This document shows, piece after piece, positions 19,289 through 27,833 of a stretch of 64,000 nucleotides of DNA. How positions within the stretch are numbered: position 1 is the stretch's first letter; the number at the start of each line of letters is the position of its first letter. The position numbers and the translations under genes were made by a program. The DNA is taken from assembly GCF_016482825.1 (NCBI RefSeq), contig NZ_JAEMNV010000005.1, positions 32,921 through 96,920 of the forward strand, written 5' to 3'. This DNA is from Antrihabitans stalagmiti. Its GTDB lineage: Bacteria; Actinomycetota; Actinomycetes; Mycobacteriales; Mycobacteriaceae. The notes under the pieces were generated by a model. The model saw only the letters and a program-made list of their open reading frames with translations, had not been told where the DNA came from and ran no database searches.

Positions 19289-20464
19289 ATGTTCGATCTC
19301 GAGCGCGTACGCGAGGACACGCCCGGCTGCCGGGAGACCGTGTTTCTCGACAGCGCTGGTTCGTCGTTACCCCCGCAGGTCGTCGTCGAAACCATGGTCG
19401 ACCACCTACGACGCGAGACGCAGATCGGCGGCTACCGCGCGGGCAGCGAGCGACTCGACGACCTGGCCGAGGTCAAACGCTCGATCGCAACGTTGCTGAA
19501 TGCGGCCGAGCCTGCGACGTCGATCGCGTTGAGCGACAGCGCATCACGGTCCTGGACCGACTTCTTCTACGCCGTCCCGCTCCACGCGGGCGACCGCGTC
19601 CTGATCAGCGAAGTCGAGTACGCGAGCAACGCGATCGCGGTACTGCAACGGGCGCGGGCAACCGGTGCGATCGTCGATGTAATTCCAAGCGATTCCACCG
19701 GGCAGATCGACCTCACCGCGCTGGAAAGCTTGCTCGACGATCGAGTGCGGTTGGTGTCGCTCGTTCACGCGCCGACCAACGGCGGCCTGGTGAACCCGGT
19801 CGCCGAAGTCGTCGAACTTGCCCACCGAGTCGGCGCGCTCGTGCTCCTCGACGCCTGCCAATCGGTGGGACAGTTGCCCGTCGACGTAGCGGCGCTGGGT
19901 GTCGACGCCCTGTCCGCTACGGGCCGCAAATGGCTGCGCGCACCTCGTGGAACCGGGTTCCTCTACGTCCGTGCCGAGCTGGCCGCAGCACTGCAGCCTG
20001 CGACCCTCGACCTCGGTAGCGCCGCGTGGACGGCGGCGGACGACTACACGGTCGCCGCAGGTGCCGCGCGGTTCGAATTCTGGGAACACGACGTCGCCGC
20101 CCGACTCGGCTTCGGAGCCGCATTGCGGTACCTGCTCGACCTCGGCCCCGACACGGTCTACGCCCAGGTCGCCGAGCGCGCGGACTACTTGCGCACAAGC
20201 CTCGCCGAGCTACCGAACGTCACGCCCCTCGACCTCGGCAGCCACCGAAGCGGGATCGTGTCGTTCACCGTGGCAGGCGTCGAGCCCGAAAACGTCAGGG
20301 ACCGACTCGCCGCCGACAACATGATCGTGACGGTCAGCCACCGCAGCTCGACACTGCTCGACATGACAGCGCGAGGCATCTCAGCGCTCGTCAGAGCGTC
20401 GCCGCACTACTTCGTTTCCCATGACGATCTCGACAGTTTCGTCGCCGCTGTCGCGTGCCTGTGA
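19289..20464 (+). CDS. PLP-dependent class V aminotransferase-fold protein, EgtE candidate
   Basis: This 391-residue cysteine-desulfurase-like PLP enzyme shows LDSAGSSLPPQVVVE at the N-terminus and an ETQIGGYRAG segment. The PLP-binding aspartate and histidine-region residues lie in LLDACQSVGQLPVD, and the Schiff-base lysine in ATGRKWLRAPRG near residue 215. Length and these motifs fit the EgtE group, whose members cleave hercynylcysteine sulfoxide to ergothioneine. In M. tuberculosis egtE lies downstream of egtD on the same strand; here it is divergent from egtA. A -10-like TACTGT at 19276-19281 would place transcription start at or next to the ATG. The EgtE role is inferred from context and family. 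Confidence 0.7.
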   Translation: MFDLERVREDTPGCRETVFLDSAGSSLPPQVVVETMVDHLRRETQIGGYRAGSERLDDLAEVKRSIATLLNAAEPATSIALSDSASRSWTDFFYAVPLHAGDRVLISEVEYASNAIAVLQRARATGAIVDVIPSDSTGQIDLTALESLLDDRVRLVSLVHAPTNGGLVNPVAEVVELAHRVGALVLLDACQSVGQLPVDVAALGVDALSATGRKWLRAPRGTGFLYVRAELAAALQPATLDLGSAAWTAADDYTVAAGAARFEFWEHDVAARLGFGAALRYLLDLGPDTVYAQVAERADYLRTSLAELPNVTPLDLGSHRSGIVSFTVAGVEPENVRDRLAADNMIVTVSHRSSTLLDMTARGISALVRASPHYFVSHDDLDSFVAAVACL

Positions 20465-20525
20465 CAGCGGCGAGAGCTCGAACCGAAGCAACCGAATTCG
20501 TGTCGTCGCAGGTAGAACACACCGG

Positions 20526-20556
20526 TTAACAACGCCAACGAGCGATGCGGTAAAGT
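20526..20556 (+). promoter_or_regulatory. Possible rplY promoter
   Basis: TTAACA at 20526-20531 and TAAAGT at 20551-20556 with a 19-base spacer, slightly long. It lies about 165 bases before the rplY start, in the only sizeable gap between the EgtE candidate and rplY. Confidence 0.35.
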
Positions 20557-20647
20557 TCTCGCGTTGTCTCGGCGAGGGTGACTGCGAAGTGTCAGCTTGC
20601 TTCGCTCACCGTGATCGACGCGGACACGGCTCCCCGGCCGTCCTGTC

Positions 20648-20674
20648 CTCGTCTGTCCACTCTGCCGAGACGAG
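20648..20674 (+). other. Hairpin in the rplY leader
   Basis: CTCGTCT (20648-20654) pairs with AGACGAG (20668-20674) around a 13-base loop, 47 bases before the rplY ATG. Ribosomal-protein leaders are often structured for autoregulation, but nothing here proves a regulatory role. Confidence 0.35.
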
Positions 20675-20721
20675 TAGACCATTGCCGGATCGTAAATCGA
20701 AGTTCTAGGAGCCGTTTCATC

Positions 20722-21363
20722 ATGTCCTCAGACGTCAATCGTCTCGAAGCCATCGTCCGCACCGAGTTCGGTAAGGGCGCTGCGCGTCGTACCCGTCGTG
20801 CCGGCCAGGTTCCCGCCGTTCTCTACGGCCACCAGACCGATCCGCAGCACCTCGCGTTGGATTCCCGTTCGTTCGCAAAGGTTCTGCGCGACAACGGCAC
20901 CAACGCCGTGCTCCACCTCGACATCGCGGGCAAGGAGCAGATCGCGCTCACCAAGTCGGTCGTCGTTCACCCGATCCGTCGCTACATCGAGCACGCCGAC
21001 CTCCTCGTGATCAAGAAGGGCGAGAAGGTCACCGTCGACATCCCCGTCGTCGTCACAGGCGACGCCGCACCCGGTGCCGTTGTCGCACAGGACGCGAACA
21101 CCATCTCCATCGAGGCCGACGTCATGTCGATCCCTGAGCAGATCGAGGTCTCGGTCGAAGGCTTCGAGATCGGCACCCAGGTCCTCGCAGGCGAGCTTGT
21201 GCTGCCGAAGGGTTCGACGCTGCAGGCCGACCCCGAGACGCTGATCGTCAACGTTGTCGCACCGCAGGCCGAGGAAGAAGAAGAGACCGAAGAGGCTGAA
21301 GGCGAAGGCGCCGAGGGCGAAGGCGACGCTGCCGACGCCTCGAGCGACTCCGAAGAAGGCTAG
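20722..21363 (+). CDS. rplY: 50S ribosomal protein L25/general stress protein Ctc
   Basis: This 213-residue protein binds 5S rRNA. It consists of an N-terminal L25 domain ([22 protein letters not shown] near residues 15-35, interrupted here only by quoting), a C-terminal TL5/CTC beta domain, and a strongly acidic tail of about 30 residues rich in Glu, Gly and Asp, usual in actinobacteria. The ATG at 20722 has AGGAG upstream; a longer open frame lacks similarity to L25. pth follows after 12 bases, as in the mycobacterial rplY-pth pair. Confidence 0.95.
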   Translation: MSSDVNRLEAIVRTEFGKGAARRTRRAGQVPAVLYGHQTDPQHLALDSRSFAKVLRDNGTNAVLHLDIAGKEQIALTKSVVVHPIRRYIEHADLLVIKKGEKVTVDIPVVVTGDAAPGAVVAQDANTISIEADVMSIPEQIEVSVEGFEIGTQVLAGELVLPKGSTLQADPETLIVNVVAPQAEEEEETEEAEGEGAEGEGDAADASSDSEEG

Positions 21364-21375
21364 AACCCACTGCCC

Positions 21376-21957
21376 ATGTCCGATCCGACAACGGGCTCAG
21401 CGCTCGTTGTCGGGCTGGGCAATCCGGGTGCGCAGTACGAGAACACCCGCCACAACGCCGGATTTATGGTCGCCGACGTTCTGGCAGCTCGCTCGGCGAG
21501 CACATTTGGCGTGCACAAGAAGTCCGGCACAGATGTTGTCGAAGCGCGGCTCGGCGATCGCAAAGTTGTGATCGCCAAGCCGCGCTCGTACATGAACGTG
21601 TCCGGCCCGCCGGTGGCTGCGCTCGCCCGATTCTTCTCCATCGATCCGGGCAGCATCGTCGTCGTCCACGACGAACTCGACCTGGACTTCGGAACCGTTC
21701 GGCTCAAGCTCGGCGGCGGCGAAGGTGGCCACAACGGGCTCCGCTCGATCTCGAGCTCGCTCGCAACGAAGGACTACTTGCGCGTGCGCTTCGGTGTGGG
21801 TCGTCCACCGGGCCGGATGGATCCCGCCAGCTATGTGCTGAAGCCGTTCTCCACTGCGGAGCGCAAAGATCTGGGTGTCGTCTGTGAAGAAGCTGCCGAC
21901 GCCGTCGAGCTGCTGCTGCAGGTCGGCCTGGAAGCCGCGCAGAACCGACTGCACTGA
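21376..21957 (+). CDS. pth: Peptidyl-tRNA hydrolase
   Basis: This 193-residue enzyme releases peptide from prematurely dropped peptidyl-tRNA. It has the canonical VVGLGNPG start, catalytic H26 in NTRHNAGF, the [10 protein letters not shown] motif near residue 70, and [11 protein letters not shown] followed by [12 protein letters not shown] near residues 95-125. It lies 12 bases after rplY and 50 bases before prfC, probably in one transcript. Confidence 0.96.
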   Translation: MSDPTTGSALVVGLGNPGAQYENTRHNAGFMVADVLAARSASTFGVHKKSGTDVVEARLGDRKVVIAKPRSYMNVSGPPVAALARFFSIDPGSIVVVHDELDLDFGTVRLKLGGGEGGHNGLRSISSSLATKDYLRVRFGVGRPPGRMDPASYVLKPFSTAERKDLGVVCEEAADAVELLLQVGLEAAQNRLH

Positions 21958-22007
21958 GTCGGACTACCCTCGACACCTGACTGCTTCACCTACGAAGAGG
22001 ACCTCCC

Positions 22008-23729
22008 GTGACTACCCCGCCCGATTCGGCCGACGTGTTCGCTGACGACGCCGCCGACGGTGCACCGGTGGAGCGGAGCGAGGGGGATATTGCGCCGGTG
22101 GAGCGGAGCGAGGGCAAAGCTTCGCAGGTCCTTGCGGAGGAAGTGTCGCGTCGTCGTACGTTCGCGGTCATCTCGCATCCCGACGCTGGTAAGTCGACGC
22201 TCACCGAAGCCCTTGCGCTGCATGCAAAAGTCATCTCCGAAGCCGGCGCGATCCACGGTAAAGCGGGCCGTAGGTCCACGGTGTCCGACTGGATGGAGAT
22301 GGAGAAGGCTCGCGGTATCTCGGTGAGTTCGACTGCGCTGCAGTTCAATTACCGTTCCGCGGGCAGTTCGGTCGACAACGTGATCAACCTCGTCGACACC
22401 CCTGGTCACTCCGACTTCTCCGAGGACACCTACCGCGTCCTCACCGCCGTCGACGCCGCGGTCATGCTCATCGACGCCGCGAAGGGTCTGGAACCGCAGA
22501 CCTTGAAGCTCTTCCAGGTCTGCAAGCATCGCGGCATTCCGGTGATCACCGTGATCAACAAGTGGGACCGTCCGGGTCGGGCGCCGCTGGAACTGCTCGA
22601 CGAGATCAACGAACGTATCGGCCTCGTCCCGACTCCCCTGTTTCTTCCTGTCGGCATTGCCGGCGATTTCCGTGGGCTGCTGCGTCGAGGCGAGGACGGC
22701 GTCGCCACCGAGTACATCCGCTTCACGCGTACCGCAGGCGGAGCGACTATCGCGCCCGAGGAAATCTTGACTGCCGAGGCCGCCGCGATCCGCGAGGGCG
22801 AAGAGTGGGAGACGGCTGCCGAGGAGAGCGAGCTGCTCTCCGCGACCGGCCAGGACCACGACGAAGAATTGTTCCTCGCTGGACAGACGTCACCGGTCAT
22901 CTACGCCTCGGCGATGTTGAACTTCGGCGTCCGTCAGATCCTGGACACTTTGATCGAGCTGGCGCCGCCACCACGCGGGCGCGCGGCAATCGACGGTCGG
23001 GAACGTGAGGTCACCGATCCGTTCAGCGCTGTTGTATTCAAGGTGCAGGCCGGCATGGATGCCGCCCATCGCGACCGCCTCGCGTTTATGCGCATCGTGT
23101 CGGGAGTGTTCGAGCGCGGCATGGTCGTCACCCATGCCCAGACAGGCAAACCGTTCACGACCAAGTACGCGCAGACGGTGTTCGGCCGCGAGCGATCGAC
23201 GGTCGAGAGTGCGTATCCGGGCGACGTCGTCGGACTGGTCAATGCCACTGCACTGGCACCGGGCCACACGCTGTATGCGGACAAGAAGGTCGAGTATCCG
23301 CCTATCCCGTCGTTCGCTCCCGAGCATTTCTCTGTGTTGCGTGCCGAGAGCGCGAGCAAGTACAAGCAGTTCAGGCGGGCGGTCGACCAGCTCGATTCCG
23401 AAGGCGTTGTTCAGGTGCTACGCAACGAGATTCGTGGCGACGCCGCGCCGGTGCTTGCTGCGGTCGGGCCGATGCAGTTCGAGGTCGTCTCCGCTCGTAT
23501 GAAGGCGGAGTTCAACGTCGAGGCACGGATGGAACCGCTCGGCTACGGGATCGCTCGGCGCACCGACGCGGAATCGGCGGACGAGTTGGGTCGCCAGCGC
23601 GGGGTCGAAGTCTTCACCCGGTCCGACGGTGTGCTCCTCGCACTCGTCAGCGACAAGTGGCGACTGCAGTACATCCAGAAGGAAATGCCGGAACTCACCC
23701 TCGAACCGCTGGTCGCTGCGGCCGACTAG
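22008..23729 (+). CDS. prfC: Peptide chain release factor 3
   Basis: RF3 is a translational GTPase that recycles RF1/RF2. This 573-residue copy shows G1 SHPDAGKSTL, the switch segment GISVSST, G3 DTPGHSDF and G4 NKWDR, followed by the RF3-specific C-terminal domain ending in the KWRLQYIQKE region. It is longer than typical RF3 (about 530) because of an N-terminal extension of about 40 residues. This extension contains two tandem ten-residue units (APVERSEGDI and APVERSEGKA) encoded by 22062-22121. The GTG at 22008 has GAGGA upstream. It is the last gene of the rplY-pth-prfC run and ends 12 bases before a degenerate palindrome. Confidence 0.95.
   Translation: MTTPPDSADVFADDAADGAPVERSEGDIAPVERSEGKASQVLAEEVSRRRTFAVISHPDAGKSTLTEALALHAKVISEAGAIHGKAGRRSTVSDWMEMEKARGISVSSTALQFNYRSAGSSVDNVINLVDTPGHSDFSEDTYRVLTAVDAAVMLIDAAKGLEPQTLKLFQVCKHRGIPVITVINKWDRPGRAPLELLDEINERIGLVPTPLFLPVGIAGDFRGLLRRGEDGVATEYIRFTRTAGGATIAPEEILTAEAAAIREGEEWETAAEESELLSATGQDHDEELFLAGQTSPVIYASAMLNFGVRQILDTLIELAPPPRGRAAIDGREREVTDPFSAVVFKVQAGMDAAHRDRLAFMRIVSGVFERGMVVTHAQTGKPFTTKYAQTVFGRERSTVESAYPGDVVGLVNATALAPGHTLYADKKVEYPPIPSFAPEHFSVLRAESASKYKQFRRAVDQLDSEGVVQVLRNEIRGDAAPVLAAVGPMQFEVVSARMKAEFNVEARMEPLGYGIARRTDAESADELGRQRGVEVFTRSDGVLLALVSDKWRLQYIQKEMPELTLEPLVAAAD
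22062..22121 (+). repeat. Two tandem 30-base units inside prfC
   Basis: Units 22062-22091 and 22092-22121 share the block CCGGTGGAGCGGAGCGAGGG. They encode two near-identical ten-residue peptides in the N-terminal extension of RF3, before the GTPase domain. The repeat is in frame and does not disturb the G1 motif. Confidence 0.85.
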
Positions 23730-23741
23730 GCCGCGGCGCCG

Positions 23742-23787
23742 GTCGTGCGTCTTTTCGGCGCGCCCGCCCACCAAAAGGACTCACGAG
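23742..23787. repeat. Dispersed palindrome, copy 3 (degenerate)
   Basis: The left arm is decayed (TCGTGCGTCTTTTCGG), the right arm is good (AAAAGGACTCACGAG). It lies between the convergent prfC and PdxH-like genes. Same family as the copies at 2155, 12435, 41297 and 52135. Confidence 0.75.
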
Positions 23788-23800
23788 GCGCGGAGCGCCC

Positions 23801-24463
23801 TTACGGCCACAGTGTCTCCCGGAGCCAGCCATCGGACGTGCGCCGATAGCGCCAGCGCTGATGACGTCGGCCCGGTTCGGCTTGCCAGAACTCGACCGTG
23901 TCGGCTTCGAGGCACCAGGCTCGCCAATGTTCGGGTACCTGATCCGGATGGTCGTCGAGCTCGGTCGCCGCCTCGTCGACACGCGCTGCATAGTCACCCT
24001 CGTTGCTGAGCACCTCGCTCTGCCTGCTTGCCGTAGCCACAGCCTTCGCGGTTCGCGACCGCTCGTGAAAATCACGCGCAACGGCAGCGGCCGAGCCTTC
24101 GCTCACCCGGCCTGCGATGCGTACTTGGCGACCGACCGAACTCCAGTAGAACGTCAGCGCCGCAGCAGGATTGGCGGCAAGCTGCCGCCCTTTGGGCGAG
24201 AACGACGGACCGGAGAACCACCAACCGTCCGCTGTGACGTCCCGCAACAACAACACCCGTGCGTCCGGCGCACCGGAACCATCGACGGTGGCCAACACCG
24301 CTACATGCGGCTCGGCGACACCCGCATCGATCGCGTGCCCGAGCCAGTCGAGAAAGACCGCGTCGGGGACTGCGTCGGGATCGGGTTCACTACGTCCGTC
24401 CTCGACGAGCTGCGCCATCGGAACCGTCCGCAACCAGGCGCGAACGTCGCGGGACGCACTCAA
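23801..24463 (-). CDS. Pyridoxamine 5'-phosphate oxidase family protein
   Basis: This split-barrel flavoprotein has about 220 residues if it starts at the TTG at 24463; an ATG at 24418 would give 205. It has VLLLRDVTADGWWF, the SPKGRQLAANPAAALTFYW segment and the C-terminal RRHQRWRYRR, all characteristic of PdxH-type FMN oxidases. It could oxidise pyridox(am)ine phosphate to PLP, but divergent family members act on F420 or other substrates, so no symbol is given. The TTG overlaps the VOC gene's TGA by three bases. That packing, plus conserved DVRAWLRTVP after it, argues for this unusual start. Confidence 0.8.
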   Translation of the reverse strand: MSASRDVRAWLRTVPMAQLVEDGRSEPDPDAVPDAVFLDWLGHAIDAGVAEPHVAVLATVDGSGAPDARVLLLRDVTADGWWFSGPSFSPKGRQLAANPAAALTFYWSSVGRQVRIAGRVSEGSAAAVARDFHERSRTAKAVATASRQSEVLSNEGDYAARVDEAATELDDHPDQVPEHWRAWCLEADTVEFWQAEPGRRHQRWRYRRTSDGWLRETLWP

Positions 24464-24876
24464 TCGGACCCGGCTTTCGGCGGACCGCTCAACATCCAGC
24501 GATGGCCGAACGGATCGATCAGCGTCGCGTTTCGTCGACCGTGGCCTTCGGAGATCCACCGCTCGACGGTTCCGCCCGCATCGTGCGCGCGCTGGAGCAC
24601 CACGTCGGTATCGGCGACCGGAAGCATCAGGCTCACCGACGTCGACCCGGACTCCGGCGCAGTGAGGCCCATCTCTGGAAACTCCTCGGCCAGGTAGACC
24701 ACACCGCTCGGCAACTGCAGTTCGGCATGCCCGATCCGGCCGTCGTCCATCACGATCGGATCACCGATCACAGTGGCGCCGAACGCACTTCGGTACCAGT
24801 CGATCGCCGCCTGCGCACCACGAACCGTCAGATAGGGCAGGGCACCCGGTCGAGGAAAGTCCGCAGGCGACGTCAT
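24460..24876 (-). CDS. VOC (glyoxalase/bleomycin resistance) family protein
   Basis: This 138-residue protein follows the vicinal-oxygen-chelate fold: PYLTVRGAQAAIDWYRSAF at the N-terminus, DGRIGHAELQL mid-protein and the closing DPFGHRWMLSGP. The pattern fits the PhnB/YwqK-like subgroup often annotated as glyoxalase; the substrate is unknown. Its ATG overlaps the stop of the upstream NTF2-like gene by one base and its own stop overlaps the PdxH-like start, so three genes form a translationally coupled unit. Confidence 0.88.
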   Translation of the reverse strand: MTSPADFPRPGALPYLTVRGAQAAIDWYRSAFGATVIGDPIVMDDGRIGHAELQLPSGVVYLAEEFPEMGLTAPESGSTSVSLMLPVADTDVVLQRAHDAGGTVERWISEGHGRRNATLIDPFGHRWMLSGPPKAGSD

Positions 24877-25361
24877 CACGCCGACCGTGGCTGGTGCATC
24901 GCCCAGCGATTGGACGTCAGCTGGAAGCTCGGCACATCCTTGAGCGAGACCACAACCTCGTAGGTGCGCTCGTAGCCGGTGTGGGCGATTCGCCACTCGC
25001 CGTCGTCACACAGGACGTACCGGTCGGAGTAGAAGGCGGCGCCGCGCAGCACCATGTTGTGTTCGGGGATCAGGACGGTGTCCGCGAGATACCAGATGCC
25101 GGTGGCTGTTTCGCCATCGATATCGATCTCGGGATGATCGCAGTGGTGCTCGGTAATCACGTGCGGGCCCAACGTATTGCGCATGAAATCGACGAGAGCG
25201 TCCCGCGACTCGAATTGCAGGTCGACCCCGTAGGTAGCGGTCGCGTCAGGGGTGAGGGTGTCGGCGAATTCGTCCCAAGATTTAGTATCGAGGCAACGAA
25301 GATAGCGATACTTCAGTCGACTGATGGCCGCAACGGCCTCGAGGTCCATGCTGCATACCAT
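24876..25361 (-). CDS. SnoaL/NTF2-like fold protein
   Basis: This 161-residue protein has the SnoaL-like pattern AVAAISRLKYRYLRCLDTK, then WDEFADTLTPDATATYG, a middle ATGIWYLADT strand and the C-terminal GEWRIAHTGYERTYE. Such proteins are dehydratase/isomerase-like or ligand-binding; no catalytic assignment is possible. An internal ATG at 25349 is an alternative start. It is the first gene of the coupled trio with the VOC and PdxH-like genes. Confidence 0.82.
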   Translation of the reverse strand: MVCSMDLEAVAAISRLKYRYLRCLDTKSWDEFADTLTPDATATYGVDLQFESRDALVDFMRNTLGPHVITEHHCDHPEIDIDGETATGIWYLADTVLIPEHNMVLRGAAFYSDRYVLCDDGEWRIAHTGYERTYEVVVSLKDVPSFQLTSNRWAMHQPRSA

Positions 25362-25400
25362 CTCACCCGCGACCGGATATCGATAGCCGAATTACAAAGT

Positions 25401-26222
25401 TCAGCTGTGCTTTTCGACCGGGAAGCAGGTTTCGCAGAAATCCTCGCCGAATGCGGACAGCCGCATGCTCTTGCGAGCGATCTTGGGAACGCGACCGGCC
25501 TTCTTCATCGCGTCCGCAACATTGGGCTGCACTTCGACGACCATGTACAAACTCAGTTCGGTCGGCTCGTCGGAAACCCAGACCAAACCGAGTCGAACGA
25601 GGTTCACGAGATAGGACTTCGCGCGTTCGGGACGACGGCAACCCGCCTTCTCCGGAACCATGCTGAGATTGGACGCGATGGTTTCCGAGCCGATTCCGAG
25701 CGGACGATTGGTGCGCACGTCGACGCACGGCTGCGGACCGTTCATCGCGAGATACCGAAGAATGCGTGCTTCGTCGGGAGCCAATTCTTCGAGAATTCGG
25801 TCGAAAGCCGGGTGCAGGTCGTCGGAGCTGTACACGTCGGCCGATTGCGCAAGAAGCGCTTCGCCACGCATCCGCAATTGATCCGAGGTGGCACGCGCCG
25901 TTATCGCCTGCATCGGCTGAGTCGGCGACGAACCGAGTCCGGACGGGACGTAGGAAACGATTTCGCGAACCGAGGCGTCGGTGACGCCGAGCGTGTTGCG
26001 TGCCAGCGACCGAATCGCCGAGCCTGCCCGCTCCGCGATCTCCTGGTTGGATTCGCCGTCCATCGCGGCCTGCACGATCTGCCGACCGACGTCCACCGCG
26101 GATCCCGTAGCGCGAAGCGCCGATCCCGCGAGCAGGCTCGCAAGCCTGAAGCCACCGCGTATGAGGCGTGCCTCGTTGCTGATCTGACGCTGCCCGTTCA
26201 GTGCTATCTCGTTGCTCATCAT
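25401..26222 (-). CDS. Abi-alpha (DUF4393) family protein, copy A
   Basis: This 273-residue soluble protein is encoded directly after DUF445 copy A; only two bases separate the DUF445 TGA from this ATG. The core contains HPAF, then APDEARILRYLAMNGPQP and VDVRT, the pattern I associate with the Abi-alpha/DUF4393 family. That family was named for a proposed link to abortive infection; no molecular activity is established. The N-terminal 100 residues are helical with an IRGGFRLASLLAGSALRA segment that could contact membrane. The C-terminus has a cysteine pair, FCETCF, matching FCEACF in copy B at 34372. Copy A and copy B resemble each other over the whole length. Confidence 0.75.
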   Translation of the reverse strand: MMSNEIALNGQRQISNEARLIRGGFRLASLLAGSALRATGSAVDVGRQIVQAAMDGESNQEIAERAGSAIRSLARNTLGVTDASVREIVSYVPSGLGSSPTQPMQAITARATSDQLRMRGEALLAQSADVYSSDDLHPAFDRILEELAPDEARILRYLAMNGPQPCVDVRTNRPLGIGSETIASNLSMVPEKAGCRRPERAKSYLVNLVRLGLVWVSDEPTELSLYMVVEVQPNVADAMKKAGRVPKIARKSMRLSAFGEDFCETCFPVEKHS

Positions 26223-26224
26223 TC

Positions 26225-27499
26225 TCACATCGGAAATATCGCTAGATGAAGGAACCCGGCGAAGGCTCCAAGTACACCACCATGAACAAACAGCAACCAC
26301 TCGTCTTGCTTGACTGCTGCACGAAGCAGCTCACCGAAGTCTCTGTTGCTGAGCTTACTCATCTGAGTTTGCACGAATGTGCTGATCTTCTTCGCCTGTT
26401 GGTCGGCAAACTCCGGGTCGTTCAAGATCTGCGGCATAAATTCCAGCGCTGCAGGCATCACCGCGGCCTTCATCCGCTCGTACTCTTTGCTGCCGACCGC
26501 TGTCTTGACCGCGAATCGGGCACGACCGACAGCTTCGTCGACCGTGTCGCGCATCGTGTTCTCCAGCAACAACAGAGAGCGATCCGAGCGCGGACCGGTC
26601 AGCAGTTCCTGGCTGATGTTGTCGAGCGTGATCACGTGTTTGGAGAACGTCTCACCGAATCCGACCGCGATCTCGTCTCGCCGCTTGAGCAGAAGCCCTT
26701 GCTTCCATGGCACCCATTTGTTGCGTTCGAGTGGTTCGAAGATCATCGTCAGACCGATGTAGTTGACGACCCACCCGATGATGATTCCGCCGATCGGCAA
26801 CACCCACCAGTGCGGCAGCAGTTGCAACACGCCGACGAGGACGAAGCCGCACGGCAGTCCGAAGTAGAAGCCGAAGTTCTGCATGAAACGCAGTTCTTTT
26901 GCGCCCATCGTTCTGAAGATGTCGTTGAGCAGTTTGGGGTTCTCGGTGAGAATTCGAATCGCCATGTACTTCGCGTCGATCAATTCTTCGAGATGTTCGC
27001 CGATCTGATCCGCAATCTTTGTCGCATTCGCGGGAAGATCGTCTTCGACTTTCTTGTAGACGACTTCTTTCGCAAAATTCGGCAGGTTGTACCAGAGCCG
27101 AGGATTTTCTTTGATCATGATGCTGTCGACGACGGCGCGGATCTGCGGCAGAAACGTCTGCGCGAAATGTTGGGCGATGCTGTCGGGATCGAGCTCGCGG
27201 TAGAAGTCGGAGATATTGCCGACCTTCACAAGGCTCTTGTCGACGGCGATGCTCGCCATCTTCTCCGCACGTGAGGGCACCATCCCTTGCCATCCGAAGC
27301 GGTGACCGTCCTTGAATACGGGAAGGACCTGCACTCGTCGCGGCCAATAGGGGAACAAGAACTTGAGGCCGGGAAGGTGAAACCCTTTGAACTCGATCGG
27401 CACGAACAACATCAGGACGCCTGTCCAGTTCGTGATGTACCCGATGACTCCCGTGAACAACGGGATGGTGATGAGCTCCATCAACAGGTGATGGTCCAC
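26225..27499 (-). CDS. DUF445 family membrane protein, copy A
   Basis: This 424-residue integral membrane protein has an N-terminal transmembrane segment at about residues 7-32 (FTGVIGYITNWTGVLMLF) and then a long soluble region with GWQGMVPSRAEKMAS and ELDPDSIAQHF. A central hydrophobic hairpin follows at about 205-250, then a second soluble helical region, and a C-terminal segment at about 401-424 with QDEWLLFVHGGVLGAF. This is the DUF445 (YjiN-like) layout; the function is unknown. GTG at 27499 has GGAGGTG nine bases upstream. It is paired with Abi-alpha copy A and is most like copy B at 30432. Confidence 0.85.
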   Translation of the reverse strand: MDHHLLMELITIPLFTGVIGYITNWTGVLMLFVPIEFKGFHLPGLKFLFPYWPRRVQVLPVFKDGHRFGWQGMVPSRAEKMASIAVDKSLVKVGNISDFYRELDPDSIAQHFAQTFLPQIRAVVDSIMIKENPRLWYNLPNFAKEVVYKKVEDDLPANATKIADQIGEHLEELIDAKYMAIRILTENPKLLNDIFRTMGAKELRFMQNFGFYFGLPCGFVLVGVLQLLPHWWVLPIGGIIIGWVVNYIGLTMIFEPLERNKWVPWKQGLLLKRRDEIAVGFGETFSKHVITLDNISQELLTGPRSDRSLLLLENTMRDTVDEAVGRARFAVKTAVGSKEYERMKAAVMPAALEFMPQILNDPEFADQQAKKISTFVQTQMSKLSNRDFGELLRAAVKQDEWLLFVHGGVLGAFAGFLHLAIFPM

Positions 27500-27833
27500 G
27501 AACTACGCACCTCCGAACTATCATTCTCGAGCCGGTCGCCCTGATTCCATTCACCGTTCACCGGGCGTGGTAGAAACAACTGCGGCCGCGGTAGACGCAC
27601 GCGAACATTACCGTGCCCATCCCCCGATTCCCCATTTCGCGGATGTGTGGTAGGCCATTGCCACCGGGCGCTCTGCATCGACATTCGACACCGGCTCGCC
27701 GTGCCCTGGTGGTAGCGTCGAGTCGCGCCGTACCGGTGTCGATCAGGGGCTTTCCGAACTGCAGTAACAATCGATCAGAACGAGACCGGCAGTATTGCGG
27801 CCTGCGGTGGCGACAGTGAAAAGGACGAGCGGA
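27500..27833. other. Divergent intergenic region between DUF445 copy A and usp1
   Basis: This 334-base gap separates divergent genes, so it must hold promoters in both directions. I find no clear consensus -35/-10 pair, no tRNA and no credible ORF. A TAGCGT preceded by GG at 27713-27718 also occurs upstream of the second usp gene (near 31871) and could be a shared -10, but this is weak. Confidence 0.5.
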
